A stretch of 54,544 nt of DNA from contig CAJNOQ010000335.1 of the NCBI GenBank assembly GCA_905250885.1, positions 1 to 54,544 of the forward strand. Reading direction: 5' to 3'. The notes beneath the pieces are model-generated. The model saw only the letters and a program-made list of their open reading frames with translations. It made no database searches and was not told where the DNA came from. This stretch comes from Didymodactylos carnosus (Eukaryota > Rotifera > Eurotatoria > Philodinida > Philodinidae). Below, piece after piece: positions 43,636 through 54,544 of this stretch; the first letter of the stretch is position 1; each line of letters opens with the position of its first letter. The translations under genes and the position numbers were made by a program.

Positions 43636-43990
43636 TTTGCTTTGGGCAAAGAGGAGAAATGGGGAAAATACTCTAAATATAGTTCATTTAAGGGGAGAAA
43701 AAGTTGGATGCGGAATTTCTCCAGGGAGATGTGAACATGGGTTTTTTGAGGTGTTAGTTTTAATCACAGAGAAAAACTACATCAGATGTTTGAATATGAG
43801 CTTGATCGGAGAGAAGGCAGGTTTTGCCTCTTATCGACACTCGTCCTTTATCACATTTGACTATATATTATCGAAACTATTAGTATCTATTTCAAAACAG
43901 AATGTATTCTTTTGTTTTTCGAATAACTTACATTAAAAAGTGATAGAAATCAGTGATTTTTATCACTTTGTAGTAAAGAATCTCACCGAC

Positions 43991-44265
43991 AGAAAAATAA
44001 AGTCCATTTAGAATAGTGAAAAAGTGCTTTTTCCTATTCAGCACACTCGATAACCCAGTAGATTTTCTATTTTTGACTAAGGGTACCGTTAAAGATTTAA
44101 GAAAAATTTTGAAACTAGTATTATTTTCCGATGGAAATTTTTTTACGCCATTTTGTTCGAAAAATTTTCCTAAACTTTTGATAGTACCCCTCGCGAAACA
44201 TAGAACATCTAAGGGTTATGCTGAATAAAAAAAAGCACTTTTCGACAATTTTAAATGAACTTTAT
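43991..44265. mobile_element. Inverted-repeat MITE, about 270 bp
   Basis: The arm at 43991-44049 (AATAAAGTCCATTTAGAATA, AAAAGTGCTTTTT, TATTCAGCA) is inverted at about 44205-44265, ending AAATGAACTTTATTTC. The interior has no transposase. Confidence 0.72.
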
Positions 44266-44682
44266 TTCTTTCTTCACGGTGGTATGCTTTAACTAAAACT
44301 CCAGATCCACTATGATACAGCGCATCGGGCGAAAATCTCGAGGTTTTAAAACATTCGATGGGACTTTTTCTGCTAATAACATGATTAGATAGAGCATAAA
44401 TTTGTCGATTAAATATCATTTATGATGACATTCTATTTTGAAATGAGTCCTTTCTTACATAACTGTATTCACTTGTCTTTCAAGTGTATTTTGAAAATAT
44501 TTTTGGTAAGTCCTGTAAATTGTTTTGCTCGCAACACTACATAACTATCTGGAAAGAAAACAAAATCTAAATATAAAAATAACAAAAGATTTTTGAAAAC
44601 ATCGTTGATTTGGTCAACTTATTCTTATGTATAAAATCAGTTGTACAATTCTTGGAACCACTCATACTTGTACCTATCAAAA

Positions 44683-44865
44683 ATGTTACCGAATCATGTG
44701 TGTTTATGTAAGAAACGACCAAAAATTATCATAAAATGCGTTAAAAAGAAAAGAAAACTATTAAAAGCAACGTTAAACACTATATACACATACATGAAAA
44801 AGAAGACTTGTAAAATGACTAGTAAAAACAAAAATGACTATAACGATAAACGTTTTGCACAATAA
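44683..44865 (+). CDS. Possible small Lys/Cys-rich ORF, 60 aa
   Basis: ATG 44683 to TAA 44865 encodes MLPNHVCLCKKRPKIIIKCV and a lysine-rich tail. A TATAAAA at about 44631-44637 lies some 46 bases upstream, and the stop lies 8 bp from the convergent stop of the 44874 exon. Lysine runs are expected in AT-rich DNA, so this may be chance. No family is recognised. Confidence 0.2.
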   Translation: MLPNHVCLCKKRPKIIIKCVKKKRKLLKATLNTIYTYMKKKTCKMTSKNKNDYNDKRFAQ

Positions 44866-44873
44866 GTGATTTA

Positions 44874-45157
44874 TCAAAAACAACTAAGTAGCAAATTGCG
44901 TGTTTTTAATAACGGATTATGTTTCATATTTTGTTGTTGTTGTACCAAACAATTGATTGACACTACAGCAAAATGACTTAATTGTAAATCATTTTTGAAC
45001 GAACCAAGTTCCAATATACCCGATAAAACATAGCCATCATGAACATCGTCATCAGTTATGTTAGATGAAAGAGTTAATCGAAAACAGCAATCGTCATTGC
45101 GCTGAAATTGACCAGTTATTTCCAATTGACCATTTCCAAGACATTTCATGTGCCCTC
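44874..45157 (-). pseudogene. Orphan terminal exon (94 aa) next to an inverted duplication
   Basis: On the minus strand an acceptor (gttttttttctttag) ends at 45158 and opens a frame reading GHMKCLGNGQLEITGQFQRN and on to TGA 44874-44876. Its balanced residue mix suggests a real last exon. I recognise no family. No upstream exon can be joined: the region upstream on this strand is the 45198-46098 inverted duplication. A frame at 45378-45587 (MPRIDICKDEDPFKLYAKKG) may be a second exon but has no phase-compatible donor. The gene is likely truncated or rearranged. Confidence 0.45.
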
Positions 45158-45197
45158 TAAAGAAAAAAAACGCACCAATATTAGTCAATGTTTATTG

Positions 45198-46098
45198 TTC
45201 TATCATTCTACTATTTATAGCTCATGACTTCTATTGTGATACTTCTAGTCATTTTCTCATTTGATATATGTTTGATCTAGTTCTCTAATTATATACATTA
45301 TCTCTTGAATATTAAATTAGAAATAAGAAACGACTAGTCGTACACAAACAGAAGAACTTTGTCTTTATTCGCCCACTTTATGTGCTTCTATTAATCGAAA
45401 AAAAAATAACAAGCTCTCGATTATTTTTTGAATACTGCGAGAACGAAAAGTGATAGATAGTTGGGACTTTAAGCATTTTGAAGCAAAGACTATGATGCAT
45501 CTTTTCATAAAAGAATAAGTTTGAAAATCCTTTTTTAGCGTAGAGTTTGAAAGGATCTTCATCTTTACAGATATCAATTCTTGGCATTCTAGGAAATCCG
45601 ATGCCACGCCTGAACTATGGACGATGAAGGTCTCGCTTGAGCCCCATTACATAGAGGACACATTAGACTATCTATCCATTGAACAAAGCCAATATACTGC
45701 TATTACAAATTTTTGAGCCATGAACAGGTTTTCCAAAGATCCTTTCAAGACTCTACGCTAAAAAAGGATTTTCAAACTTATTCTTTTATGAAAAGGTGCA
45801 TCAAAGTCTTTGCTTCAAAATGCTTAAAGTCCCAACTATCTATCACTTTTCGTTCTCGCAGTATTCAAAAAATAATCGAGAGCTTGTTATTTTTTTTTCG
45901 ATTAATTGAAGCACATAAAGTGGGCGAATAAAGACAAAGTTCTTCTGTTTATGTACGACTAGTCGTTTCTTATTTCTAATTTAATATTCAAGAGATAATG
46001 TATATAATTAGAGAGCTAGATCAAACATATATCAAATGAGAAAATGACTAGAAGTATCACAATAGAAGTCATGAGCTATAAATAGTAGAATGATAGAA
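45198..46098. repeat. Large inverted duplication, about 362-bp arms
   Basis: 45198-45559 and 45736-46098 are inverted copies with very few mismatches, separated by 176 bp of unique DNA. Both translate to the same frame, including KKDFQTYSFMKRC. Near-identity of non-coding sequence points to a recent event. It could be a foldback transposon or a local inverted duplication of gene sequence. No TSD was found. Confidence 0.85.
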
Positions 46099-48494
46099 GA
46101 ATTCTATAATCTATGCTTGTAAGAGATAAGTGAGTATGACGGAGGGCCGGTGAAGTTTTTACTAGTTAATCAATGATGCGTACTTATTCATAAATCAGCT
46201 CCCTGGAGATGTATTAACAGGGTTAAGCCATGCAATTTGTACATGAAGTAAAACAATGAATAAAACTTCACAAGTAGAAAAACATAGCACACAAAACTTG
46301 AACAGGTATACCTAAAGAATAGTAATAAGACGTATATATCCTGCGGATCAAAAGTGATTTAGTGTAACACTTCGCGCGTTTAACAAACAATTAACAATTT
46401 TACTATATTCTACATGTCCTCCCATTTTTAAATGCATAAATCTACAAGAAGGACATCAACTAACGTACTCACACAGCATTGCATAACACGAATGTGTTTT
46501 TAAACGCATTGCTTAAAACAATGCTTTTATGCGTTTAAAAACGCATGAGCACGCAGAAAACTGAAAAATGTGTGCAAAAAACTTTTACATGGACGGATGA
46601 CGTCATATTGGTGTTATAACTGGTAAAGCCAAAAAGCTGTCGATGGATCTAATTTTACTATCTGGGGTAGCGCCAGGCTATTCCTACTCAACTTCAAGAA
46701 ATCAAGAAGAACTATATAAAGCATTTCGTGTTATTTGGATATCTGATACCACTAGCGCTGCTGCTTGTGCAATATCGATTGCATTACACATAGTATTAAA
46801 AGATCATCATCTGCTTCTAGCTTACGTCTTTTCGACTTTGATTTGACAATGTAGAACGGATTTACGTTTCTAGTGTGTACTGGAAACATGTGAAGATACT
46901 TAAAGTAACAAATTTGATAAACGAGTGTAAAAACCACTAACAAGTGATCAAAATAGAAAATGACAATAAAATATATCAAGAACTAGAGCTTAACAGACGA
47001 CGATTGCTCCTGAGGAGCAAAATTCTCTCAATCACGCACTTCTCGGACAATTGATTATCTAATATATCAAAGTGTTTTGTACTGCTACACGCTGCTTTTC
47101 TGTCTAGCCATTGGTAATTTTGATAATGAGTCTCAATTATAGTGGACAGATGATAATTTTTTAATATGTTTAGTGATGCATTTGGTTATACTAATCAAAT
47201 AAATAAAGAAGATGAAGAGAGAAAGTCGGACAATTGAACATTGGTGTTTGTGGCTATTTATCTATATTTAAGTCATTCTTATATGCCATATCTTAATTAT
47301 TGAATACTCTAGTCTTCATTAAAATGAGTGACTAGCTTCGTTACTGGTGATCTAGAAAATGCAGATCTGTAACGTTCTTTCTCTCTCTCTCTTCGTTCGA
47401 CCTGCATTCGTTTACAACAAAAAAATAAGACTTATTCGATTAGACAAGACAATACAATACAATACTTTGTATATTTATACGTTTGATTAAGCAGAAAAAA
47501 AGAGAAAATGAATCTTCATTTTTATTCATGACCTTCCAATGCGATTTTATGTGAATGAACGATGGAGAAAAAGAGAGAGAAAAGCTTCAACCATCATAAA
47601 TAATTCGAATTATCAATTAAATAGTCTTATATTTTCTTTTTTTACATCACTGTATGAACTCCCAGTAGACAATTGTTTGAGAAAAAAATAAATGGATATT
47701 CTATGTTACGGTGAATCTCAACATTTTCTTATCCATATGAGCAGAAAGAAGTATGAATAATATAAATTTGATAATTTTTATATTATAACAAAAACTTTTC
47801 TCAGTTAAAGTTAACTTTGATGTTAGTTAAAAACAATACAAAAATTTTTCGTTAAATATTTAAATATATGAGTATTTTAAATATTCTTATAAATCATCTC
47901 TTATTTGTTATTTAACTGCCCGAAAAGTATACGTTTTGCTACGAAAGAAGGCTAACATATAATTAAGAAAAAAAAGAAGAAATCCTATTACTGAAACTTC
48001 ATCGCACATGATTATGACAACTCTGAGTGTTTCGTAATTCTATATCCTTGTTGTTGTTCATTGTTCACATACATTTCCATTCGAAACTAATTGTTAGAAA
48101 CTTGTTATGCATATATATATATATATATACATATATATAAACATACAGATCGGTTTACTGTCAATCACGCACACACATACATAATAGAAAGACTATTCCT
48201 TCTTTTCTTAGAAAATCAAGTTGACGGAAAATTGACAAAAATCTTTCTCTGTTATGAACGTAATATTCGTACTTGAAACAAAATTGATGATTGTTTTTAT
48301 GCTTAACACTTCATTATCAATGCAAGATAATATGTTCTTACGATGCTCAAATAGAGATCTAATTTGTCAAAACAATAATTAATATTTTTAAAAAGAAGTT
48401 TAAGATAGAAATATGTTACATATGTTCAATAAAAACATATAAGACAAAGAAGAAGAACAATGAATACGCGTAAAATATATCACTTTTTCTTAAC
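46099..48494. other. Intergenic region with a hairpin
   Basis: No supported gene. At 46497-46541 TTTTTAAACGCAT and its exact inverse flank a 19-nt loop. A microsatellite (AT)n lies at about 48110-48137. A minus frame at 46752-46979 ends KRRKLEADDDLLILCVMQS, faintly like the start of Harbinger-type nucleases, but it breaks at once. Confidence 0.4.
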
Positions 48495-49148
48495 TTAAAT
48501 ATACATATATTTCGTAATAAAATCTGGTTCATCTTCTGTACCAGGATATGAATCATACAATATAGGAAATTGATATTTTCCATATGTGTATGTATTCTCT
48601 CTACGATTATGAGACAATCATGGAAAATTGAGTTTATATGACCATTATCATTTGTCTCTATAGGTGTTATGATATATCATAATTTCATAACAATTAGATA
48701 AATTCACGCTTATGTTATTACTTACATAAGAGCAAGGATATCACTCGTGTTAAAAAAACTATGGCTAAGGATATCACTCGTGTTAAAAAAACTATGGCTA
48801 AGGACATGCAGAATCAATTTATAGATTTTTACTTGAAAGTAGCATGCTAGTTATCTTGGAATAAAAATTATTTTTATCATCTTGTCTCGTACAATACTGG
48901 AAAATGTGTAAGTTTAGCGAATGCAACGGCTTATACTAAATGTTTAAAAATAGTATTGTAACAAAATTAAATGAGAAAAAGAAAGAGCTAGAAAATCTAT
49001 TCCCCATTTTTCATAAAGCAATTGAGACAAAAATGAAATTATAGTGTGAAAAAATCACAAACATTCAAGTCTTGTGCTGGAGAAAAAAAAGACTTCTGTG
49101 ATTTTAGGCAATCAAATAGAAAGAACAAAAATGACAGATAAGCAACTC

Positions 49149-49181
<33 letters not shown>

Positions 49182-49601
49182 CCCTAGAGATTGGATCTTA
49201 GATACAAAAAATTTTATAGAAATATCATGAAAATCTTATAAGACTCTTATGAAATCCTAATAAAAGTTTTTACCAAAACCTGATAAACTTACTCAGAGAA
49301 GCTTATAGAAGATTTTTATAAAATCTGTTGAAACTGACTAAGGAAATATTTTGAACATCTATTGTTAAACAACTTACTTAGTAACATTTTTTCGATGCCC
49401 ATTTTGTTCGATAATAATACAACGGGTTTTACTCCACCATAATGTTTTAATTGTCCAATGACATTGTAGTACAGGTTTTCCCCATCCTTCATATGGATAT
49501 AATGAAATTTTTGTTTGTCTCTCTTCTCCAAATTGTCGTAATAACTTTCGACTACAGATACCTCGTGTTTTCTCGTAATAAAATGGAGAAATCAAATTCA
49601 T
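48495..49601 (-). CDS. Orphan two-exon protein, 109 aa
   Basis: Exon 1 is 49601-49378 and exon 2 is 48600-48495. The intron is 777 nt and GT-AG (donor gtaagt, acceptor cataatcgtag), and phase 2/1 joins to AAA. The total is 330 nt including TAA 48497-48495. The protein starts MNLISPFYYEKTRGICSRKL and ends DFITKYMYI. It is rich in Tyr, Trp, Lys and Arg, with no signal peptide or membrane segment and no family I recognise. An acceptor at 49620 (gtttttttag) 18 nt before the ATG, a GTGAGT donor at 50055-50050 and a TATA box at 50116-50109 define a 5' UTR exon and a 436-nt leader intron. Splice signals and promoter together make it a likely gene. Confidence 0.6.
48734..48799. repeat. 33-bp perfect tandem duplication
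   Basis: AAGGATATCACTCGTGTTAA plus AAAAACTATGGCT is repeated exactly twice, followed by a partial AAGGA. It lies in the intron of the 48495-49601 gene. Perfect identity suggests recent slippage. Confidence 0.95.
49149..49180. repeat. (AAT)10 microsatellite
   Basis: A perfect trinucleotide run in the intron of the 48495-49601 gene. Confidence 0.95.
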
Positions 49602-50108
49602 AATTGATGAATGAAATTTCTAAAAAAACGAAAGCAAAGACTTTTTTCCTAATGAAGAAACAAATTTAGTTAAAGATGTACGAGGAGGCAATCCTAAATA
49701 TTTTTATAATCTTTTTCTCTAGTCCTTCATACAATTTATTATCATTCGAGTTCAAATGAACTCATAAAATGGCAAATTAGAAAAATGGTATTAGAAGCTG
49801 GATGAAAATCTTTTTGTATCATCGCACTGAGAAAATATGAATTTTTTTGGAACAACATTTTGTTCTACAGAATATTAATAAGATGAAAGGAGACACAAGA
49901 CAAAAATAAAGACTTAGTCCCATACATTTCTAGTCAAAGTTTATCTATCCACTTATACGACAAATCTATCTCTTATTACAGTATATTAGAGTCATATCAC
50001 TGAACGCATACATACAACGTGATAATTTTTTCAAAATGAATAATTATAAACTCACTCTTTTTTTTTTGTGTTTGTCTTATCTCTTGAACGTTGTAGTTTA
50101 TAATATCT

Positions 50109-50116
50109 CCTTTATA
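50109..50116 (-). promoter_or_regulatory. TATA box for the 48495-49601 gene
   Basis: On the minus strand CATATAAAGGAG lies about 25-30 bases upstream of a leader that reaches a GTGAGT donor at 50055. The position and consensus are good. The start site itself is inferred. Confidence 0.45.
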
Positions 50117-51240
50117 TGAGTTTTTCAATTGTCACGCATGTTCGAACTGAGTGAGGATTACATACACTGTTTTTATATGTGTATAACAATAATTTTTAGA
50201 TGTGTGCTATCTTAGAAAGAAAAAAAATTGTTTCCTTTTCTTTGATGAAACAAAAAAGAAAAAAAAAGGAAGAGAAGAAAAAGTCTTTGTTTCGCAACAT
50301 TCTCTTCTTTTATGTATATAGAGTGATGGAAAAAGGAAAAACTATCGAATAACATACAATGAGATGAACATAGAAGTTTGAGGAAATTGGTACCATAGTT
50401 GCCTGCGGAAAAATTCATTATACTGGAACGTGAGTGCGTTCTATAGAAGAACATTAGTAGTTTAAAATAGCTAGATGGAATAATTAAAGTTAGTTACAGT
50501 TGCTCGACTGTGCACTTTTAGTTTAGTTTCAGCTGATTTAAACTAGCAAACATTTTCCGAGATAACACGTATAAAATATGCAATAGTTGATGGGTTTTCT
50601 TAATTCATGGTCCTCTAAAAGTCTTATAGTATTTGGTAAGAAATAGATAAGTTAAATAACTTAATTTCTATTTCGTATAAGTCTTTGTAATAAGAAGTTG
50701 AATTACTATTTAATAATGTTGAAAAACAAGTATAATTCCACGATTGGTTTTTTATATTAAAACACGACAGACAAATATTCATTTTTCAAAATTATATGAG
50801 TTATACATCATGCAATTGATTCACACTTTATATGTTATTGCATGCGAGAATTCAATTGCATTACACAAGCAAAATACATATAAAATCAAATTGCACATCT
50901 TGGGAATAAAACAACGATCTCATCTTACTCCTTTGATTTGATGAATATTCTATCAAAAGTAGATTATGTATTGAAAAGTGAGTAGTTTGGTGATAGAAGA
51001 TTTGAAAAGTTTGTTTTGTATCGCATTTTAATATCAATATTGTTGGAACATTGGAGAAGATAAAATATACTCAAAACATAAAAAGATATTTCGACCAACA
51101 ATGTGTGAAGCTTGATCAACTGACCATTTTTCATAGAGGTCTCGAAACATATTGTCAGTAGTAAAGTAAACTGTGTCGATCACGAATATCATGTTTTTAG
51201 GGCAGCATGACTTGATGGTTATGTTGTTCATCACGTACTT
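50117..51240. other. Intergenic region, nothing recognised
   Basis: AT-rich DNA. Open frames such as 50212-50454 (-) and 50744-50941 (+) are low-complexity and have no support. Confidence 0.4.
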
Positions 51241-51690
51241 CAAAGGTACTGTGTTCTCACCTCGGCGCTAGCAAAGTCATGTAATAACTTTGGCCGAGCT
51301 ACTTTTGTCTTAGTGCCTCGGATCACCCGTCTGAAAGCATACTCACTACGTTGGGGCGTACAACACAGCTCCTTCGGCTAGTCTTCGTGTCTTTCCAGAA
51401 AGGTAGTACATGGTTACTAAAGTGTGTATATTCAAATAATTGGGTGAAAGAACTCTGCATCAGGATAGCCCTCAGGCCAAAGCTGTACTTGATGACTAGT
51501 AACGAGATGGATGACCATCTCAGAAGCTTGTCAACTGCAGGGAAGATATCGGGCTAGTGAGATGGCCATTCGGCAGCACCCTACATCGGAAACCGTAGCC
51601 GCAAGGCGGGATATTCTTCACAAACAACTTTGCAAGTGTGTCTGCGCCGTTGCAGAATTCCCGAAAGAGTCGTGTCGCATTTTTAGAGTA
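51241..51690 (+). other. GC-richer block, probable transposon-derived sequence
   Basis: Base composition is visibly more GC-rich than all neighbours, with balanced codons in two overlapping frames (51351-51557; 51511-51690 reading TSETVAARRDILHKQLCKCV). No family is recognised. Its position 0.5-0.9 kb upstream of the LINE endonuclease suggests the 5' region or an ORF1 remnant of that or another element. Between it and the LINE, TTTTTATATTATAAGG occurs twice (about 51804 and 51833). Confidence 0.35.
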
Positions 51691-52158
51691 AAGCATTTGT
51701 TTTTTCTCTTTCTGTGTTTGATAGAAAATAAAAGAATTTCTATCATGTACATAAATAAGATAAGATAAATAGAATAGTTTGTATCATGGCTTCAATAAAT
51801 GTATTTTTATATTATAAGGTGTTTATAAGGTGTTTTTATATTATAAGGGTTTGTGTTGAAGTAAATAGAGTTAGACAGAAGGAAATTCAGTCTTGCTTTA
51901 GAAGAAAACTGCTTAGAATTTTTATCTTTTTAGTTTTACTCTAGCTTTTAAAAGCATAAAACTTTACTCCGAAATTGACTTCCGCCATGCCTTCGATGTA
52001 TCGGGGCCCCCTGATTCGTTGTCACAAAACTACAATTCTCAAAATTCCCAAAAAATCTGCATAGTTTGAAATCACAGTGCACAGTAAAATAAAAAAAGAT
52101 CATTTGAAAGATCATTTTTCAAAATTTTCGCAGTTTATTAGCAGATGTTCCCACAACA

Positions 52159-54544
52159 ATGTCATCTGGTCCGAAACTCACGAAACTCGACTTCCTTAAA
52201 CACTATGCGCTGACCGAAAAACCTCATATTATCGCTGGAGTTGAGACATGGCTAGGACCATTAGATGAGGATAACACCTTAGCAATTGACGGTTATTCAA
52301 CATTATATAGAAATGATAGAACCTCGCATGGAGGTGGATGTATTATTTACGTCAATAGCAATTTTGTTGCAAAAAGGCTCCCCGAGTATGAGCATGCTAT
52401 TTATGAGACTATTTTTCTTAGTGCTTCTGTCTCAAAATATCACAATTATGTTTTAGCGTTGTGTTACAGACCTGAACACCATTCTATTACTGGCTTCCTT
52501 GATTATCTTTCGCATGTTCTTGGAAAAATTTCTGTTCGATGGAAAAATTTACTCGGCCTCATTTTGGTCGGTGACTTTAATGGACACTGTTCTACCTAGT
52601 GTCCGTCAAAGCCGTCGACCACCGCGGGTAACTTAATTCATGATTTTGTGACTCAAAAAAATTTTCATCAGCTTGTGGATCAGATTACTAGACCGGTATC
52701 AAATACATGCCTAGATCTAGTAATCACTTCTTCCTTGAATTCAATCGACTCTTGTGAAGTTTTAAGTCCTTTAGTTACTAACTGTGATCATTGCATGTTA
52801 TCTCTAGGTCTTCGCACAAAATTACCTTGTATCCCTTCTACTAAGAGGCGTATTTACAACTACAACGCGGCTAACTGGGATATGATAAGAAACAATCTCT
52901 CACTTATTCCCTGGGATACTATTCTGCGTAACTATAATACGATTGATGAGAGGGTGGCAACGTTTGAGGAGATCATCAGTGAGCAGATCAACTTGTAGGT
53001 TCCCCATAAAACCGTTACGGTGAACACGAGAGATAAATTGTGGTTCAATGATTATTTACGTATGATGTCGAACAGATGCAAAAAGGCCTATAAACAATAC
53101 CGAAATGATGACTCACTTCAGAATCTTGAAAAGTACAAGGATAAAAAAAAATGTTTTGAAAGTGCATGTGTTAGAGAAAAACAAAAATTTTATTCTTCAC
53201 TCTCTTCTCGGGTCAACACTTCCTCTAAACGGTGGTGGTCTCTTGCAAGTGGAGCGATTGGAAAGAAAAAACCTCCTTGTGTATCATCGCTAAGAACTTC
53301 GAACGGAGATTTGACTAATGACCCTAAGGAGAAAGCTAAGTTGTTCAATGAATATTTCGCTTCTATTTGTACTATTGATCCTACTCTAAATATGAAAACA
53401 TTGTCTGTCTTTCAGTCTCGCACAGCATCTAAACTTAAGAGTATTGAAATCTGTGAGTCTGATATTTTTAAGGTTTTATCTAAACTTGATGTGCACAAGG
53501 CAGGACCACCTGGAATTGGGAATAGAATACTACGAGAGCTAGTAGAAGTACTAACACCTGTACTAACTAAACTCTTAAATCAATCCTTGTCTATGGGAAT
53601 CTACCCTGATATGTGGAAACTAGGTCATGTTAATGCATTATTCAAATCGGGAGATGTTCACGAGAAAGGGAATTATCGACCCATCACCCTCCTTCCAGTG
53701 CTTTCGAAAGTTTGCGAAAGAGTAGTTCATCATAAACTGTATGATTATTTTCTGCGAAATAATTTATTGAGTAGACACCAGTCTGGTTTTCGCTGTGGTG
53801 ATGGGACAATAAATCAACTTCATGAAATTGTCCATAAAATTAATGAGGGTTTAGATGAATGTGGTTTTGTACGTGGTGTTTTCTTGGACATTCGAAAGGC
53901 GTTTGATACCGTATGGCATCGGGGTTTGCTTTTGAAACTTGAGAAGTATGGGATAGGGGGCTCGGTTTTGAAGTGGTTGGAGTCTTATCTTACAGGAAGA
54001 CGAATTGTCACCATGGTTTCCGGTAAAACTTCGAGTGAGAGAAAAATCAATTGTGGTGTGCCTCAAGGTTCAGTCTTAGGGCGTTTGCTCTTCCTGATAT
54101 TCATAAACGATATTTCTGATAACTTGGAAAATTTATGTAAACTATATGCCGATGATACTTGCTTGTATGGCAGTGGGAAAGATCTGAAGGCTTCATCTGA
54201 CTCCCTCAATCGTGATTTAGCCGTTTGTCCGAATGGTCCGCTAATTGGCTACTTGAGTTCAATATAAATAAATGTAAATCTTTAGTTTTCACAAAATCAC
54301 GACAGCTAAAAAGAACAGTCTTTCCTCCTCTATTATTGAATAATAGTTTTCTCACCGAAGTTGATGAGCATGTTCATTTAGGGCTTTTGTTCTCACAGGA
54401 CATGCTATGGACGAAGCACATTGACAAGCTGTGTACTAGTCAGAGTTCACTTGTGGGTCTCTTGACTAGACATAAGTGGTGGTTGAACAGGAAAGCTCTG
54501 AATACTTTATATCAAGCATATGGCATGTCAGCTTTAAACTATGG
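52159..54544 (+). pseudogene. Decayed LINE retrotransposon (endonuclease plus reverse transcriptase), CR1/Jockey-like
   Basis: One continuous reading frame from 52159 is broken by TAG at 52597-52599 and TAG at 52996-52998, then by an apparent one-base deletion near 54223-54225, after which it runs open to the window end. The apurinic-type endonuclease shows AGVETWL, YRNDRTSHGGGCIIYV and GDFNGH. The reverse transcriptase shows NYRPITLLPVLSKVCERVV, SGFRCGDGT, FLDIRKAFDTVWH, the NCGVPQGSVLG box (next residue R where P is usual) and the YADD catalytic motif. The N-terminal start of the endonuclease (Asn of the first motif) is missing. Domain order and motifs fit the CR1/Jockey group. The exact clade is not resolved. 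The copy is non-functional and truncated by the window edge at the 3' side. Confidence 0.9.

Noticed and set aside
43637..43936. 99-codon plus frame
   Set aside because: Follows the 177-bp repeats. No domain and no splice or promoter signals, so likely chance or old transposon sequence.
46497..46541. 13-bp inverted repeat with 19-nt loop as a structured RNA
   Set aside because: AT-rich stem, single occurrence, no gene context. Reported only as part of the intergenic region.
46752..46979. Minus frame ending KRRKLEADDDLLILCVMQS, like a Harbinger nuclease N-terminus
   Set aside because: The similarity is short and generic, the frame stops at once, and the following sequence does not show the expected conserved blocks in any frame.

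Overview
The window is eukaryotic, intron-rich and very AT-rich. Three conserved animal genes are readable exon by exon: a muscleblind-like (MBNL) splicing factor, a SERBP1/HABP4-family RNA-binding protein and a BRSK/SAD neuronal-polarity kinase. Together they show a metazoan. Introns of 43-80 nt mixed with kilobase introns full of short palindromic transposons, plus hAT and LINE fragments, suggest a small spiralian genome. A bdelloid rotifer is my best guess, but it is inference and not proven by the sequence.

Layout. 1-3966: AT-rich DNA without a recognisable gene, holding one 270-bp inverted-repeat element. 3978-18906 (+): MBNL, 11 coding exons, 667 codons. It has three tandem pairs of CCCH fingers, where vertebrate MBNL has two pairs and fly or worm muscleblind has one. 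It also has a probable internal alternative first exon and an alternative last exon, and its introns hold at least five palindromic elements. 18907-24082: MBNL 3' UTR and intergenic DNA. 24083-28001 (-): SERBP1/HABP4, 11 exons, 668 codons. 29751-37031 (+): BRSK kinase, 18 exons, 950 codons. It is head-to-head with SERBP1 across 1.75 kb, includes a 20-nt micro-exon, and has a MITE in its last intron of the same family as one in an MBNL intron.

37032-54544 is accessory in character. It contains a hAT transposase tail, a single-exon orphan gene (40992-41720) with a TATA box and a 43-nt leader intron, several MITEs and tandem repeats, a 362-bp near-perfect inverted duplication (45198-46098) beside an orphan last exon, and a small two-exon orphan gene on the minus strand (48495-49601) with its own TATA box. 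It ends with a decayed LINE (endonuclease plus reverse transcriptase) running off the window end.

The three conserved genes all act on RNA or neuronal/cell polarity but form no operon. Exon models were built by eye from reading frame, splice-site consensus and family similarity. All splice phases add up to whole codons, which supports the models strongly. Exact UTR ends and transcription starts are not resolved.
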